Positions 29,639-44,142 of a stretch of DNA of 64,000 nucleotides are shown piece after piece. A program made the position numbers and the translations under genes. The notes below the pieces were generated by a model. It ran no database searches. It saw nothing but the letters and a program-made list of their open reading frames with translations, and was not told the DNA's origin. Source of the DNA: Microbacterium sp. Root53 (GTDB lineage: Bacteria; Actinomycetota; Actinomycetes; Actinomycetales; Microbacteriaceae); NCBI RefSeq assembly GCF_001426925.1, contig NZ_LMFR01000002.1, positions 946 to 64,945 of the forward strand, written 5' to 3'. Within the stretch, counting starts at the first letter, position 1. Each line of letters begins with the position of its first letter.

Positions 29639-31633
29639 TCACAGTTCGGGCTCGACGATGTCGAGCCTCGCCGTAAGCATATTCCGCGGCGCCCGGGACC
29701 TCGCCGAGCCCTTGCGCGCCGAGCGCGCGCTCACGGCCTCCGAGACGACCGACGCGCGCAGGCTGGTCGCGACCGCGGCGCCTCGCGCGTAGTCGAAGCG
29801 CACCAGCGCACGCGCGCCGGGCCAGCCCTGCCGGTCGATCGGCACCGGCCCGAGCACGGCGTCGGCGGCGAGCTCGGGCACGTCGGCCCGCAGGGTGGCG
29901 AGCGCCCGGTCGACCGCCGAGACGTCGCCCTCGAGGCGGGCCACGCGCGCGGTGGGCGGCATCCGCAGCGGCGCGCGCTCGTGCAGCTCGGCGCGCGCGT
30001 AGGACGCCTGGGTCCAGGTCGCGAGGGCGCGGGCGACCGCGCCGGTGACGCCCACCAGGTGCACGGGGGCGTCCGGCGCCGCCAGGGCGGCGGCATTGGA
30101 CCACCAGCGCAGGCAGGACTCGCCGATGCGCAGCTCGGGCGCCTGCAGCATGCGGTCGCCGTCGAGCAGCAGCACGGCGCGGTACCCGCCCTCGGCGATC
30201 GGCTCCGCCCCGCGCGTGGCGACCACCAGCGCGGGGCGGGCGTCGACCTCGCGCACCGGGTGCGCGCCGTCGGCCACGATCACGCGCACGCCCGGGAAGG
30301 CGCGACCCAGCTCGTCGGCCGTGCGCTCGCTGCCCGAGGATGCCAGGCGCACGCGCGGCGACGAGCAGGCCGGGCACGTCCAGGCGGTCGCCGACCGGCC
30401 GCACCACCCGCACACGGGAGTGGCGCCGCGCCCGGGCGCGTGGAGCGGCCCGCCGCAGTGCCGGCATCGCGCCGGCGCCCGGCAGTCGGCGCACACGAGC
30501 GTGGGCGAGTACCCGGGCCTGGCCACCTGCACGAGGACCGGCCCCTCGGCGAGCCCCTCGCGGGCCGCGCGGAACGCCGCGGACGGGATGCGCGCACCGG
30601 GCCGCTCGCTCTCCGTCACCGCGCTGAGGACCACGCGCGGCGCGTAGCGGCGCGCGGGCGGGACGTCCTCGACCCATCCCACCGCGACCAGCCGCTCGAC
30701 GTCCGTCGACCTGGTGTGCCCCGCGAGAAGAAGCGCCGGCTTCTCCCCCGTCTCCGGGTCCGCGAGCTCCTGGCGGACGAGCGCGGCGTCGCGCGCGTGC
30801 ACGTACGGCGCCAGCGGCTCCTCGAGCAGCGGATCGCCGTCGTCCCAGAGGGCGAGGAGGCCCGGCCGGGCGACCGGCGCGTACACGGCCGACCGGTTGC
30901 CGACCACGACGCACGGCGCGTCCTCCAGCGTGCGCAGGAATCCGCGGTACCGCTCGGGCCCGGTCTGTCCGGCGTCGTGACGCACCACGGCGTCGTCCGG
31001 GAGCAGCGCCGAGAGCGCGGCGTGCAGCAGGTCGAGATCCCGGTGATCGGGAACCGCCAGCACGGCCGAGCGTCCCGCCGCGAGCGTGGCGGCCGCCGCG
31101 GCTGCGAGGACCGAGGTCCATGCCGGCCGCGCGCCCTCGAGCCGCGGCGGCGCGTCCAGCGCGATCCGCCCGCCCGCGGCGATCCTTTCGGCGAGGCCGG
31201 GGTAGGCGTCGAGCACCGCGCGAGCCGTCTCGAGGGAGTCCGCCGCGACGACCGGGGCCGGCGCGCGCTCCCCCGCGAGCCACTGCTTCTCGACGCGCAC
31301 CTGGCGCTTCGGGATCGCCAGCCGCAGGATGTCGACGGCGGAGCCCGCCGCGCGATCCGCGACCCGGCGCGCGAGCGTGTAGAGCCGCTCCGGCAGCACC
31401 GCCGCCGCCGATACGACCGCGTCGATCTCCGAGAGCGCGCGGTCCCCGTCGGACTCGTCGCCCACCTCGACGACGTAGCCGTCGACCACGCGCCCCGCGG
31501 TGCGCAGCGGCGCCTTGATCCGCACGCCCGGCACGGCCTGCTCCCGCAGCTCGTCCGGGATCGCGTAGTCGAAGAGGCGATCGAGCTGCGGCAGGGGCGA
31601 GTCGATCAGCACGCGCGCGACGCGCCGCGGCAT
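29639..31633 (-). CDS. priA: PriA-like primosomal protein N' without helicase motifs
   Basis: A 664-residue relative of replication-restart PriA. The N-terminal 3' DNA-binding domain is intact (VARVLIDSPLPQLDRLFDYAIP), and the zinc-binding region keeps its cysteine pairs (CADC, CRHCGG, CGWCG, CPACSS). The ATPase signatures are lost: where the Walker A GxTGSGKT should be there is an alanine-rich stretch, and the DEEH box is replaced by LWDDGDP. The same loss is known in mycobacterial PriA, which is therefore not expected to unwind DNA. ATG at 31633 has a GGAGA ribosome site. The frame extends upstream across metK only as a shadow. Confidence 0.92.
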   Translation of the reverse strand: MPRRVARVLIDSPLPQLDRLFDYAIPDELREQAVPGVRIKAPLRTAGRVVDGYVVEVGDESDGDRALSEIDAVVSAAAVLPERLYTLARRVADRAAGSAVDILRLAIPKRQVRVEKQWLAGERAPAPVVAADSLETARAVLDAYPGLAERIAAGGRIALDAPPRLEGARPAWTSVLAAAAAATLAAGRSAVLAVPDHRDLDLLHAALSALLPDDAVVRHDAGQTGPERYRGFLRTLEDAPCVVVGNRSAVYAPVARPGLLALWDDGDPLLEEPLAPYVHARDAALVRQELADPETGEKPALLLAGHTRSTDVERLVAVGWVEDVPPARRYAPRVVLSAVTESERPGARIPSAAFRAAREGLAEGPVLVQVARPGYSPTLVCADCRAPARCRHCGGPLHAPGRGATPVCGWCGRSATAWTCPACSSPRVRLASSGSERTADELGRAFPGVRVIVADGAHPVREVDARPALVVATRGAEPIAEGGYRAVLLLDGDRMLQAPELRIGESCLRWWSNAAALAAPDAPVHLVGVTGAVARALATWTQASYARAELHERAPLRMPPTARVARLEGDVSAVDRALATLRADVPELAADAVLGPVPIDRQGWPGARALVRFDYARGAAVATSLRASVVSEAVSARSARKGSARSRAPRNMLTARLDIVEPEL

Positions 31634-31647
31634 CCGGCTGTCTCCGG

Positions 31648-32835
31648 TCAGAGCCCGGCGGCGCGGCGCAGCTCGTCGACCCGCGTGGTCTGCTCCCACG
31701 TGAAGTCCGGCAGCTCGCGTCCGAAGTGCCCGTACGCCGCGGTCTGCGCGTAGATCGGGCGCTTCAGATCCAGCGCCTCGAGGATCGCGGCGGGGCGCAG
31801 GTCGAACACCGACCGGATCGCGTCGACGATCGCGTCGTCGGAGACGCGGCCCGTGCCGAAGGTCTCGACGTACAGGCCCACGGGGTTCGCCTTGCCGATC
31901 GCGTACGCGACCTGCACCTCGAGCCGATCGGCCAGGCCCGCGGCGACCGCGTTCTTGGCGACCCAGCGCATCGCGTAGGCCGCCGAGCGGTCGACCTTGG
32001 AGGGGTCCTTGCCGCTGAACGCGCCGCCGCCGTGACGCGCGGCGCCGCCGTAGGTGTCGATGATGATCTTGCGGCCCGTGAGGCCCGCGTCGCCCTTGGG
32101 GCCGCCGGTCACGAAGGGGCCCGCCGGGTTGATGTAGAGCTTGACGCCCTCGTGGTCGAGGCCGGTCTGCTCGAGCACCGGGCGGATGACGAGCTCCTCG
32201 ATCTCGCCACGCAGCTCGTCCTGGGTCATCTTCGGGTGGTGCTGCGCCGAGATCACGACCCCGTCGACGGTCTTGGGCGTGAAGCCCTCGTAGCCGAGCG
32301 TGACCTGGGTCTTGCCGTCGGGCCGCAGGAACGGCATCTCGCCGTTGCGCCGCACCTCGGTCAGCCGCTCCGCCAGGCGGTGCGCGGTCCAGGCGGCCAT
32401 CGGCATGAGCTGCGGCGTCTCGTTCGTCGCGAAGCCGAACATGATGCCCTGGTCCCCCGCGCCGAGCGCGTCGTACGCGTCGGACGAGCCCTCGCGGATC
32501 TCGAGGGCCTTGTCGACTCCCGCGGCGATGTCGCTCGACTGCTCGCCGACCGAGACGCTCACACCGCACGAGTCGCCGTCGAAGCCCATGTCGCTCGACG
32601 TGTAGCCGATGCGGTTGATGACGCCGCGGACGATCGCCGGGATCTCGACGTACGCCTCCGTGCGGATCTCGCCCGCGACGTGCACGAGGCCGGTCGTGAC
32701 GAGGGTCTCGACCGCCACGCGGCTCTCGGCGTCCTGCGCCAGCAGACCGTCGAGGATGCTGTCGGAGATCTGATCGCAGATCTTGTCCGGGTGCCCCTCC
32801 GTCACGGACTCTGACGTGAAAAGCCGAAGGCTCAT
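31648..32835 (-). CDS. metK: S-adenosylmethionine synthetase
   Basis: A 395-residue enzyme that makes SAM from ATP and methionine. Signatures are [18 protein letters not shown], the [15 protein letters not shown] hexapeptide region, and [19 protein letters not shown] for ATP binding. Full length. The ribosome site GAGGAGAG sits four bases before the ATG and directly after the T-run of a strong terminator-like hairpin, so metK expression may depend on read-through. In many actinobacteria coaBC lies between rpoZ and metK; it is absent here. Confidence 0.97.
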   Translation of the reverse strand: MSLRLFTSESVTEGHPDKICDQISDSILDGLLAQDAESRVAVETLVTTGLVHVAGEIRTEAYVEIPAIVRGVINRIGYTSSDMGFDGDSCGVSVSVGEQSSDIAAGVDKALEIREGSSDAYDALGAGDQGIMFGFATNETPQLMPMAAWTAHRLAERLTEVRRNGEMPFLRPDGKTQVTLGYEGFTPKTVDGVVISAQHHPKMTQDELRGEIEELVIRPVLEQTGLDHEGVKLYINPAGPFVTGGPKGDAGLTGRKIIIDTYGGAARHGGGAFSGKDPSKVDRSAAYAMRWVAKNAVAAGLADRLEVQVAYAIGKANPVGLYVETFGTGRVSDDAIVDAIRSVFDLRPAAILEALDLKRPIYAQTAAYGHFGRELPDFTWEQTTRVDELRRAAGL

Positions 32836-32846
32836 GTGCTCTCCTC

Positions 32847-32886
32847 AAATGAAAGGCGGTCGCCGCCTATTCTGGCGGCGACCGCC
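32847..32886 (-). terminator. Intrinsic terminator or attenuator between rpoZ and metK
   Basis: GGCGGTCGCCGCC, the loop AGAATA and GGCGGCGACCGCC make a perfect 13-pair stem on the minus strand, followed by TTTCATTT. It is the best intrinsic terminator in the window. The metK ribosome site starts immediately after the T-run. Confidence 0.8.
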
Positions 32887-32925
32887 GACACCGTGCGGTC
32901 CTCGGCGCGGAGCGCGAGTGTGCTG

Positions 32926-33180
32926 TTACTCCGCGTGACGCAGGCGCAGCTTGTCCTGGTGGATCTCGTGCAGCGCGATCGTGAGCGGCTTGTCCTCGAC
33001 CGACGAGTCGACCAGCGGGCCGACGTTGTCGAACAGGTTCCCCTCGTGCAGGTCGGTGTAGTAGTCGTTGATCTGGCGGGCGCGCTTGGCGCCGTAGATC
33101 ACGAGCTGGTACTTCGAGTCGACCTTGTCGAGCAGCTCGTCGATGGGCGGGTCGATGATGCCCTTGTTCTCCGTGGTCAT
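32926..33180 (-). CDS. rpoZ: RNA polymerase omega subunit
   Basis: An 84-residue subunit that helps assemble RNA polymerase by holding beta-prime. It has the typical [37 protein letters not shown] opening, with the conserved [15 protein letters not shown] core, and ends in an acidic and basic tail ([14 protein letters not shown]). It lies between gmk and metK, the standard actinobacterial arrangement, and is followed by a strong terminator. Confidence 0.96.
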   Translation of the reverse strand: MTTENKGIIDPPIDELLDKVDSKYQLVIYGAKRARQINDYYTDLHEGNLFDNVGPLVDSSVEDKPLTIALHEIHQDKLRLRHAE

Positions 33181-33257
33181 GCGGAACCTCCTGTGCGGGC
33201 GACGGCAGTCGCGGGAAGACGGTCGGGGCCGGGCGCGGCCGCGTGGGCACGCGGCGA

Positions 33258-34178
33258 TCAGCGCTCGGACGCCTGCGTCAAGTCTACGACCTGGCGCGCG
33301 GCGGTGGCGACGTCCTCGTTCACGATGTGGAAGTCGAACTCCCCCTGCGCCGCGAGCTCCACCTTGGCGGTGCGCAGCCGGCGGGCGCGCTCCTCCTCGT
33401 CCTCGGTGCCGCGACCGACGAGTCGGTTGACCAGCTCGTCCCAGCTCGGGGGCAGCAGGAACACCAGCGACGCGCTCGGCTCGGCGGCGCGCACCTGGCG
33501 GGCGCCCTGCAGGTCGATCTCGAGCAGGACGGTGCGCCCCTCCGCCAGCGCGCGGTCGATCGGGCCGCGCGGCGTGCCGTAGCGGTGCTTGTTGTGCACC
33601 ACCGCGTGCTCGAGAAGCTCGCCCTCCGCGATCATCCGGTCAAACTCGGCGTCGTCCACGAAGTAGTAGTGCACGCCGTCGACCTCACCCGGGCGCGGCG
33701 CGCGGGTCGTCGCCGACACCGAGACCAGGATCTCGGGGTGCTCCTCGCGGATGCGGGCCGAGACCGTGCCCTTGCCGACCGCGGTCGGACCGGCGAGCAC
33801 GAGCAGCCGGCTGCGACCGGGCCGCGGCCGCGGCTCGGGCATGCGGCGGTCGAGCCACTCCTGCAGCGCGGCGCGCTGCCGCGTGCCGAGGCCGCCCAGG
33901 CGCTTGACGGGCGAGATGCCCAGCTGGGTCAGGATGCGGTCGCGCTTGCCCTCGCCGATGGCCGGCAGGGCCGTCAGGAAGTCCGGCACGCGCAGGGTGC
34001 CGGCGGGCGACGCCGGATCGGCGACCGCGCGGCGCAGCACCTCCTGCGGCGTGACGACACGGGTCGCGAGGTCGCGCTTGAGCGACGCGCGGGCGCGTCG
34101 GGCGGCGACGGCCTTGCGCGAGGCGGCGGCGCGGTCCACCTCCGGCGGCCGCTGCGAGCTCGGTGCGGCGTCAGACAT
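33258..34178 (-). CDS. gmk: Guanylate kinase fused to an N-terminal mIHF-like domain
   Basis: A 306-residue fusion. Residues about 15-115 match actinobacterial integration host factor (mIHF): [18 protein letters not shown] basic helix, then [41 protein letters not shown], including the helix-two-turn-helix that binds DNA. Residues about 122-306 are guanylate kinase: P-loop [18 protein letters not shown]-binding [21 protein letters not shown], and [12 protein letters not shown]. Guanylate kinases alone are about 200 residues. In mycobacteria mihF and gmk are adjacent separate genes. The frame is continuous with one start (ATG 34178) that overlaps pyrF by eight bases. Confidence 0.93.
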   Translation of the reverse strand: MSDAAPSSQRPPEVDRAAASRKAVAARRARASLKRDLATRVVTPQEVLRRAVADPASPAGTLRVPDFLTALPAIGEGKRDRILTQLGISPVKRLGGLGTRQRAALQEWLDRRMPEPRPRPGRSRLLVLAGPTAVGKGTVSARIREEHPEILVSVSATTRAPRPGEVDGVHYYFVDDAEFDRMIAEGELLEHAVVHNKHRYGTPRGPIDRALAEGRTVLLEIDLQGARQVRAAEPSASLVFLLPPSWDELVNRLVGRGTEDEEERARRLRTAKVELAAQGEFDFHIVNEDVATAARQVVDLTQASER

Positions 34179-35040
34179 CGGGGGTCTCCCCTCGGGCGGG
34201 TGACGGGGCGGCGGGCGGGTAGGAGGCGGCGGCCGCGGCGATCGCGTCGGCGATCCCGTCGGGTCCGGCCGACAGGATGCTGCGGCTCTCGCTCGCGATC
34301 ACGGCGGGCGCCATGGGCCCGTAGATGGAGGCGAGCCGATCAGCGCGCGCGCCCTGGTGGCCGAAGCCGGGCGCGAGGATCGGGGCGAGCGGCGCGAACG
34401 GCGCGAGGCCCGCCTCGGCCCAGTCGACCGTGGCGCCGATCACGAACCCGATGCTCCCCCACGCGCCGTCGGCGATCGCGGCCGCGTTGCGGTCCGACAC
34501 CTCGGCGACGATCTCGGACGACACCGTGGCGCCGCCGGCCGTGACGGCGCGCTGCAGCGCGGTCGCCTCGGGGTTGCTGGTCGCGGCCAGCACGAAAGCG
34601 CCCTTGCCGTGGGCGTGCGCGAGGTCGAAGGTGCCCGCCAGGGCGCCGACCCCGAGGTAAGGGCTCACGGTGAGCGCGTCCGCCTCGAGCGGCGCGCCGG
34701 GCGTCAGCCACGCCGCGGCATAGGCGTCCATGGTCGAGCCGATGTCGCCGCGCTTGGCGTCCGCGATCACCACGAGCCCGGCCGCACGCGCGGCCGCCAG
34801 GACGTCTTCGAGGGCCGCGAGCCCCGCCGATCCGTGGCGCTCGAAGAACGACACCTGCGGCTTCACGAAGCCCGCGCGCGTCGCGGCGGCCTCCACGACG
34901 CGCAGGCCGAACTCGCGCACGCCCGCGGCGTCCGCGGCCAGCCCCCACGCCGCCAGCAGAGGCTCGTGGGGGTCGATGCCGACGCAGAGGTGCCCGTGCC
35001 GCCCGATCGCGGCGCGGGCGCGCTCCCCGAACGTCGTCAC
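34171..35040 (-). CDS. pyrF: Orotidine 5'-phosphate decarboxylase, type 2
   Basis: A 289-residue enzyme for the last step of UMP synthesis. It is of the longer actinobacterial/myxobacterial type: the opening [15 protein letters not shown] and the catalytic Lys/Asp motif [17 protein letters not shown] are clear. GTG at 35040 lies 13 bases after the carB stop; its 3' end overlaps gmk by eight bases, linking pyrimidine and GMP-kinase genes in one transcript. Confidence 0.96.
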   Translation of the reverse strand: MTTFGERARAAIGRHGHLCVGIDPHEPLLAAWGLAADAAGVREFGLRVVEAAATRAGFVKPQVSFFERHGSAGLAALEDVLAAARAAGLVVIADAKRGDIGSTMDAYAAAWLTPGAPLEADALTVSPYLGVGALAGTFDLAHAHGKGAFVLAATSNPEATALQRAVTAGGATVSSEIVAEVSDRNAAAIADGAWGSIGFVIGATVDWAEAGLAPFAPLAPILAPGFGHQGARADRLASIYGPMAPAVIASESRSILSAGPDGIADAIAAAAASYPPAAPSPARGETPDV

Positions 35041-35053
35041 AGCCGTCCCCGGA

Positions 35054-38363
<3,310 letters not shown>

Positions 38364-38371
<8 letters not shown>

Positions 38372-39542
38372 TCGCGTCCTTCTTGCTGAGGTGCTCCACG
38401 ACCATGTCGCGGAATCGGTCGAAGAGGTAGTTGGCGTCGTTCGGGCCGCCCGCGGCCTCGGGGTGGTACTGCACCGAGAAGGCCGGGATGTCGAGGGCGC
38501 GCAGGCCCTCCACGACGTTGTCGTTGAGGCCGACGTGGCTGACCTCGACGCGGCCGTAGCCGGCGGGGCTGTCGAACTCGCCCTCGAGGGGCGCGTCGAC
38601 CGCGAAGCCGTGGTTGTGAGCCGTGATCTCGACGCGGCCCGTGAGCTTGTCGCGCACCGGCTGGTTGATGCCGCGGTGACCGAAGGGCAGCTTGTAGGTG
38701 CCCAGGCCGAGCGCGCGGCCGAGGAGCTGGTTGCCGAAGCAGATGCCGAAGAAGGGCAGGCCCTCGTCGAGGACGCCGCGCAGCAGCTGCACGTGGCCCT
38801 CGGACGCGGCGGGGTCGCCCGGGCCGTTGGAGTAGAACACCGCGACCGGGTCGATCGCGAGCAGCTCCTCCTTGGTGACGCTCTGCGGCAGGACGTGCAC
38901 CTCGAAGCCGCGGCGCGCGAGGTTGTTCACGGTGGCCTGCTTGATGCCGAGGTCGATCACCGCGAGGTTGCCGATCTTCTCGCCGTCGGCGGGGGTCACG
39001 GCGGCGACCTCGACCGACACCTGGCCGGAGAGGTTCTGTCCGGTCATCTGCGGGGCCTCGTTCACGAGACGCAGCTGCTCGTCGGCGTCCAGGCCCGCGG
39101 CCTCGCCCGAGAAGATGCCGCCGCGCATGCTGCCGGCCGAGCGGATGTGGCGCGTGATCGCCCGCGTGTCGATGCCGCTGATGCCGACGATGCCGTCGCG
39201 CTCGAGGGCGTCGTCGAGCGACTCCTCCGCGCGCCAGTTCGAGACGACGCGCGAGGGGTCGCGCACGATGTAGCCGGCGACCCAGACGCGGCGCGACTCG
39301 GGGTCCTCCGTGTTGACGCCGGTGTTGCCGATGTGGGGCGCGGTCTGGAGCACGATCTGGCCGGCGTAGGACGGATCCGTCAGGGTCTCCTGGTAGCCGG
39401 TCATGCCGGTGGTGAAGACCACCTCGCCGAGCGTGGTGCCGCGCGCGCCGTACGCGTGGCCGGCGTAGCGCGTGCCGTCTTCGAGGACGAGGACCGCAGG
39501 GTCCCGGTCCAGCAGCGAAGTGCGGTCGAGCAGGGATGTCAT
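38364..39542 (-). CDS. carA: Carbamoyl phosphate synthase, small subunit
   Basis: A 392-residue glutaminase subunit. The N-terminal CPSase domain starts at about residue 16 ([16 protein letters not shown]). The class I amidotransferase domain has nucleophile Cys in [16 protein letters not shown] and the His/Glu pair in [17 protein letters not shown] at 39542 shares one base with the stop of the preceding PH-like gene (TGATG). It supplies carbamoyl phosphate for both pyrimidines and arginine. Confidence 0.96.
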
Positions 39543-40051
39543 CACAGGGCTCCCGTCGGGGTGGAGGCGGAGTCGGTGCGCAGGCGGTCGACCTCGGCCA
39601 CGAGGGCGTCGGGGTCTCCGTCCTGCAGACGCAGGTAGGTGTCGCAGATCGTGCCGTCGTCGGCGGTCCAGGCCAGCAGCACGAGGCCGCCCGGCTCGAC
39701 GACGCGGTCGATGGTCCAGGTGGCCCGGCCGACGCCCGCGATGCGCGTCGCGTCGAGGAAGACCGTGGGTTGGCCCGGCATGTCCAGGGCGACGCCCGCG
39801 GCCGTCACGGTGACCTGCACGCGCGAGCGGTACGCGAGGTGGCGCACGGCCAGCCGGTCGAGCGGCGCATCGTGGCGCGTGGTGGCCACGTACAGGCCGC
39901 CGAAGACCCCGCGGCTCTCGCCGCGGGCGGGCCCGAGCGGCGCCGCGATGCCCGCGTCGCGGCGGGCGCGACGGCGCCAGCCGCACAGCATCAGCGCGAT
40001 CAGCGCGAGCGCGATCCCGGCGAACACCAGGACGGTGACCTCGCCGCTCAC
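39542..40051 (-). CDS. PH-like-domain membrane protein of the pyr operon
   Basis: A 169-residue protein with one N-terminal transmembrane segment (about 5-24, [19 protein letters not shown]), a basic stop-transfer stretch RRRARR and a soluble domain predicted to be mainly beta strands. A gene of this kind lies between pyrC and carA in many actinobacteria, including Mycobacterium, where it is annotated as a membrane or PH-like protein of unknown function. GTG at 40051 overlaps the pyrC stop as GTGA, and its stop overlaps carA. No catalytic residues are recognised. Confidence 0.8.
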   Translation of the reverse strand: MSGEVTVLVFAGIALALIALMLCGWRRRARRDAGIAAPLGPARGESRGVFGGLYVATTRHDAPLDRLAVRHLAYRSRVQVTVTAAGVALDMPGQPTVFLDATRIAGVGRATWTIDRVVEPGGLVLLAWTADDGTICDTYLRLQDGDPDALVAEVDRLRTDSASTPTGAL

Positions 40052-41351
40052 GCGGTGCCCCCGAGCTCGACCAGCTCGCCGTCGGCGAGCGTGACGTAGC
40101 CGCGGTGGATCGTCCACCGGACGCTGCCGGGGAGCTCGCGTCCGAGATACGGCGAGTTGCGGCTGCGGCCGCGCAGGTCCTCGAGGCCGAACTCGCCGCC
40201 GCGCGACGGGTCGTACAGCACGACCTCGGCGGGCGCGCCGGCGACCAGGTCGGTGCCGTGACCGTCGAGGCGTCCGATGCGCGCGGGGGTCTTGGACATC
40301 ACGCGCGCGACGCCCGCCCAGTCGAGCAGGCCGGTCTCGACCATCGACTGGTGCACGACCCGCAGCGCGCTCTCGAGCCCGACCATGCCGTTCGCGGCGG
40401 CCTGCCACTCGCACGCCTTGCTCTCGGACGGATGCGGTGCGTGGTCGGTCGCCACGATGTCGATCGTGCCGTCCGCGAGGCCCTCGCGCACAGCCTCGAC
40501 GTCCTCGGCGGTCCGCAGCGGCGGGTTGACCTTGTAGCGGGCGTCGTAGTCGCGCACGAGCTCGTCGGTCAGCAGCAGGTGGTGCGGCGTGACCTCGGCG
40601 GTGACGTCGATGCCGCGCTTCTTGGCCCAGCGGATGATGTCGACCGATCCGGCCGTCGACAGGTGGCACACGTGCAGGCGGGAGCCGACGTGCTCGGCGA
40701 GGAGCACGTCGCGGGCGATGATCGACTCCTCGGCGACCGCGGGCCATCCGGCGAGACCCAGCTCGGCCGACACGACGCCCTCGTTCATCTGGGCGCCCTC
40801 GGTGAGGCGGGGGTCCTGCGCGTGCTGCGCGACGACGCCGTCGAAGGCCTTCACGTACTCGAGCGCGCGGCGCATGATCAGCGGGTCCCACACGCAGAAG
40901 CCGTCGTCGCTGAACACGCGCACCTTCGCGCGCGAGTCCGCCATGGCGCCGAGCTCCGCGAGCCGCTCGCCCTTCTGCCCGACCGTGACCGCCCCGATGG
41001 GCTGCACCGTGGCGTAGCCGGCCGCCTCGCCGAGCGCGAGCTCCTGCTCGACGACGCCGGCGACGTCCGCGACCGGCGAGGTGTTCGGCATCGCGAACAC
41101 CGCCGTGTAGCCGCCCGCGGCCGCCGCGCGCGTGCCGGTCAGGATCGTCTCGCTCGCCTCGTAGCCCGGCTCGCGCAGGTGGGTGTGCAGGTCGACCAGG
41201 CCTGGCAGCGCGATCAGCCCGTCGGCGTCGATCACGCGCGCGCCGGCGCGGGACAGGCCGCTGCCGACCTCGGCGATCCGGCCGTCCTGGATCAGCAGGT
41301 CCGCACGGTCCCCGCCCTCGATCGCCGCTCCGGTGATGAGGAGCACCTCGC

Positions 41352-41355
<4 letters not shown>
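40048..41355 (-). CDS. pyrC: Dihydroorotase
   Basis: A 435-residue zinc amidohydrolase that cyclises carbamoyl aspartate, class I type. Metal ligands appear in [17 protein letters not shown], in [13 protein letters not shown] and in [13 protein letters not shown]; the carbamylated-Lys region lies between. ATG at 41355 overlaps the pyrB stop as ATGA and its end overlaps the PH-like gene, so the operon is translationally coupled throughout. Confidence 0.96.
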
Positions 41356-42930
<1,575 letters not shown>

Positions 42931-42948
42931 AAAGGTGCAGGTGAGTTC

Positions 42949-42954
42949 ATCTTA
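42949..42954 (-). promoter_or_regulatory. Candidate -10 element of the pyr operon
   Basis: The minus strand reads TAAGAT 54 bases before the pyrR ATG. It gives a leader of about 45 bases that holds the whole PyrR-type loop. The -35 is not obvious; the upstream bases are GC-rich and partly palindromic. Confidence 0.45.
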
Positions 42955-43010
42955 CAGCTCGCTTCGCTCGCACGCGGCTCCACAGGCCGGGCTTCATCGC
43001 CACACAACGG

Positions 43011-43046
43011 GAAAGGGGCCGGATCCCGAAGGATCCGGCCCCTTTC
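43011..43046 (-). terminator. Perfect 16-pair terminator hairpin with UUCG loop after nusB
   Basis: On the minus strand GAAAGGGGCCGGATCC, the loop TTCG and GGATCCGGCCCCTTTC form a perfect stem closed by the extra-stable C(UUCG)G tetraloop. It starts 12 bases after the nusB stop and separates the aro-efp-nusB run from the pyr operon. The stem is symmetric, so it could work in both directions. Confidence 0.85.
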
Positions 43047-43057
43047 GACGCGGGGCG

Positions 43058-43468
43058 TCAGGACGAGCGGGCGACGCGCGCCAGCACGCCGTGCACGAAC
43101 GCGCCCGAGTCGTCCGTCGAGAACTCCTTGGCGAGCTCGACGGCCTCGTCGATCGCGACCGCCGTCGGGACGGAATCGTTGAAGAGGATCTCCCACGTGG
43201 CGATCCGGAGCAGGGCGCGGTCCACCGTGGGCATGCGCTCGAGCTTCCAGTCGCGGCTGTGGGTGGTGATCTGCTCGTCGATCTCCTCGGCGTGGTCGAT
43301 CACGCCATCCACGATCTCGCGGGCGTAGAGCCACGACGCCTGGCGCGCCGGCTCCGACGCGGCGCGCTTGGCCTCGGCCGCGAGGGCGACCGCCAGGTCG
43401 TCGCCGCGCACGTCCGCGGAGAAGAGGATGTCGAGCGCGCGCTTGCGTGCCTTGGTCCGTGCGCTCAC
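43058..43468 (-). CDS. nusB: Transcription antitermination factor NusB
   Basis: A 136-residue all-helical RNA-binding protein that acts with NusE (S10) on boxA during rRNA transcription. It starts with [21 protein letters not shown] and has the conserved [17 protein letters not shown] and [20 protein letters not shown], then [23 protein letters not shown] at 43468 overlaps the efp stop as GTGA. Confidence 0.96.
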   Translation of the reverse strand: MSARTKARKRALDILFSADVRGDDLAVALAAEAKRAASEPARQASWLYAREIVDGVIDHAEEIDEQITTHSRDWKLERMPTVDRALLRIATWEILFNDSVPTAVAIDEAVELAKEFSTDDSGAFVHGVLARVARSS

Positions 43469-44025
43469 TTCTCGCGGCCGAGGTACTCGCCGGTGCGGGT
43501 GTCGACCTTGACGCGCGTGCCGGTCTCGAGGAACAGCGGCACCTGGATCTCGGCGCCCGTCTCGACCGTGGCGGGCTTGGTGCCGGCCGACGAGCGGTCG
43601 CCCTGCAGGCCCGGCTCGGTGTAGGTGATCTCGAGCACGACCGACGCGGGCAGGTCGACGTACAGCGGCGTGCCGTCGTGCGTGGCGATCGTGACCTCCT
43701 GGTTCTCCAGGAGGAACTTGGCCGCGTCGCCGACCGTGGCGGCGGGGACGTTGATCTGGTCGTAGTCCTTCGCGTCCATGAACACGAAGTTCTCGCCGTC
43801 GTTGTACAGGTAGGTGAAGTCGCGGCGGTCGACGTTCTGGATGTCGACCTTGGCGCCCGCGTTGAACGTCTTGTCGACGACCTTGCCGGTCACGACGTTC
43901 TTGAGCTTGGTGCGCACGAACGCGCCGCCCTTGCCGGGCTTGACGTGCTGGAACTCCACGACGCTCCAGAGCTGTCCGTCGATCGAGAGCACGACGCCGT
44001 TCTTGATGTCTGCGGTGGATGCCAT
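43465..44025 (-). CDS. efp: Elongation factor P
   Basis: A 186-residue three-domain beta-barrel protein that relieves ribosome stalling at polyproline. It has [19 protein letters not shown], the loop [16 protein letters not shown] with the functional Lys at about residue 33, and a C-terminal S1-like [15 protein letters not shown] end ([20 protein letters not shown]). It overlaps nusB by four bases. No EpmA- or YmfI-type modification gene is next to it. Confidence 0.97.
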   Translation of the reverse strand: MASTADIKNGVVLSIDGQLWSVVEFQHVKPGKGGAFVRTKLKNVVTGKVVDKTFNAGAKVDIQNVDRRDFTYLYNDGENFVFMDAKDYDQINVPAATVGDAAKFLLENQEVTIATHDGTPLYVDLPASVVLEITYTEPGLQGDRSSAGTKPATVETGAEIQVPLFLETGTRVKVDTRTGEYLGREK

Positions 44026-44142
44026 GGGATTCCGTTCGTTCGATTGAGGCGCGCGCCCGGATGGATCGGGGACGCGGAAGTACGTGGCCGGAAGCGACCG
44101 AAGGTCGAGTCTATCGTGCCTCGCCCGGCCCGACCGGAGGAG

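Noticed and set aside
29639..31633. priA as a pseudogene because of lost helicase motifs
   Set aside because: The frame is intact and long, the zinc cysteines are kept, and the same loss is normal in other actinobacteria.
33258..34178. Two separate genes, mihF and gmk
   Set aside because: There is no stop or plausible internal start with a ribosome site between the domains; the frame and coding character are continuous.
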